From Lachnospiraceae bacterium (GTDB lineage: Bacteria; Bacillota; Clostridia; Lachnospirales; Lachnospiraceae), in the NCBI GenBank assembly GCA_017476305.1, contig JAFVAA010000158.1, positions 1-5,329 on the forward strand: a stretch of DNA of 5,329 nucleotides, given 5' to 3'. Positions within the stretch are counted from its first letter, which is position 1. Every line of letters starts with the position of its first letter. Position numbers and translations under genes: made by a program. A model generated the notes under the pieces. The model saw nothing but the letters and a program-made list of their open reading frames with translations. It had not been told where the DNA came from and ran no database searches. Shown piece by piece: positions 4,874 to 5,329 of the stretch.

Positions 4874-5329
4874 TCATCTCCTGCTTTTCCCCGAAAATAA
4901 TTTCCGGTACCATCCACTGATATGAAGCTTCTGTACCCATTTTGGAACATCCTTCCCACCAGGCAGCATGATCAGATCTGCCACGCCACCTATCGCAATA
5001 CATATTTTCGCATTCAAAAGCGCCGCATGATCCATGATCCACTTTTCCTGCTCTCCCACCGGTAAGTCCACAAGTAAAATATCCGGAATATGGCTATAGA
5101 TCTCATTCACCACAGAAGCACCATCCATATCCCCGGTATACACACTGGTTCCCATAATAAAAAGCTCCGGCTGCATTTTTTTACAATACTGTTCTAAAAG
5201 CTCCACATTTTTTTCCGTTTCCGATACGATATACACAGACCGGTCCTGCTTCTTTAAATTTTCCAAAAGCAATCCAAAGCTCTTGCAGCTGACAACAATA
5301 TCTCCTGCCTTCAATGTCTCGATATGATA
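4874..5329 (-). CDS. WecG/TagA/CpsF-like glycosyltransferase (GT26), C-terminal part, diverged
   Basis: GT26 enzymes transfer N-acetylmannosaminuronate, N-acetylmannosamine or related sugars onto lipid-linked precursors of teichoic acids and other surface polysaccharides at the inner membrane face. The frame is open through the right edge, so the 5' end is missing; an internal TTG at 5314 is not a convincing start. Of 151 visible residues, SVYIVSETEKNVELLEQYCK (31-50) fits the second Rossmann-like half, and PDILLVDLPVGEQEKWI (82-98) matches the family motif around QEKW. IAIGGVADLI (111-120) and VPKWVQKL (128-135) align with the usual GGxFDxxAG and APxWxxxLGLEW region. Several normally conserved positions differ: the G-P before KQEKW, the FD after GG, and the Glu-Trp near the end. 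It is therefore a divergent member with uncertain activity. It ends 302 bp before msmX. Confidence 0.7.
   Translation of the reverse strand, partial: YHIETLKAGDIVVSCKSFGLLLENLKKQDRSVYIVSETEKNVELLEQYCKKMQPELFIMGTSVYTGDMDGASVVNEIYSHIPDILLVDLPVGEQEKWIMDHAALLNAKICIAIGGVADLIMLPGGKDVPKWVQKLHISGWYRKLFSGKSRR

Noticed and set aside
4848..5042. A 64-codon minus-strand frame overlapping the GT26-like gene
   Set aside because: It is an alternative-frame shadow of the GT26-like coding region, with no family resemblance.

Overview
The window looks like ordinary chromosomal DNA from a low-to-moderate G+C Gram-positive anaerobe of the Clostridia, most likely a Lachnospiraceae relative. This is an inference from several things: strong GGAGG-type ribosome binding sites, AT-rich spacers, an ftsEX pair, an MsmX-type shared sugar-ABC ATPase, a CdaR/PucR-type regulator and a CgeB-like glycosyltransferase. 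No marker gene fixes the genus. Every convincing gene is on the minus strand, so transcription runs from high to low coordinates.

Layout in the direction of transcription. (1) 5329-4874: the 3' part of a WecG/TagA/CpsF-like (GT26) glycosyltransferase gene whose 5' end lies outside the window. (2) 4873-4572: a gene-free 302-bp region with several palindromes, a good sigma-A-type promoter candidate and a leader of about 107 nt. (3) 4571-3453: an MsmX/UgpC-family ATPase that energises carbohydrate importers, followed by a hairpin terminator. (4) 3321-2140: a CgeB-like glycosyltransferase of unknown acceptor. (5) 2075-987: a CdaR/PucR-type regulator with its own extended -10 promoter candidate, followed by a strong hairpin that lacks a clean U-tract. 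(6) 848-147: ftsE, overlapping by 4 nt with (7) ftsX, of which only the first 50 codons are present.

The genes form at least three functional units. MsmX is probably a free-standing component shared by several sugar transporters, since no permease or binding-protein gene lies beside it. The glycosyltransferase and regulator are adjacent and may or may not share a transcript. FtsE and FtsX form a membrane complex that controls cell-wall hydrolysis at division.

I found no mobile element, CRISPR array, tRNA or rRNA, and nothing that amounts to a new defence or mobile system. The parts most worth a second look are the palindrome-rich region in front of msmX, with a perfect 26-bp palindrome just upstream of its ribosome binding site, and the diverged GT26-like protein.
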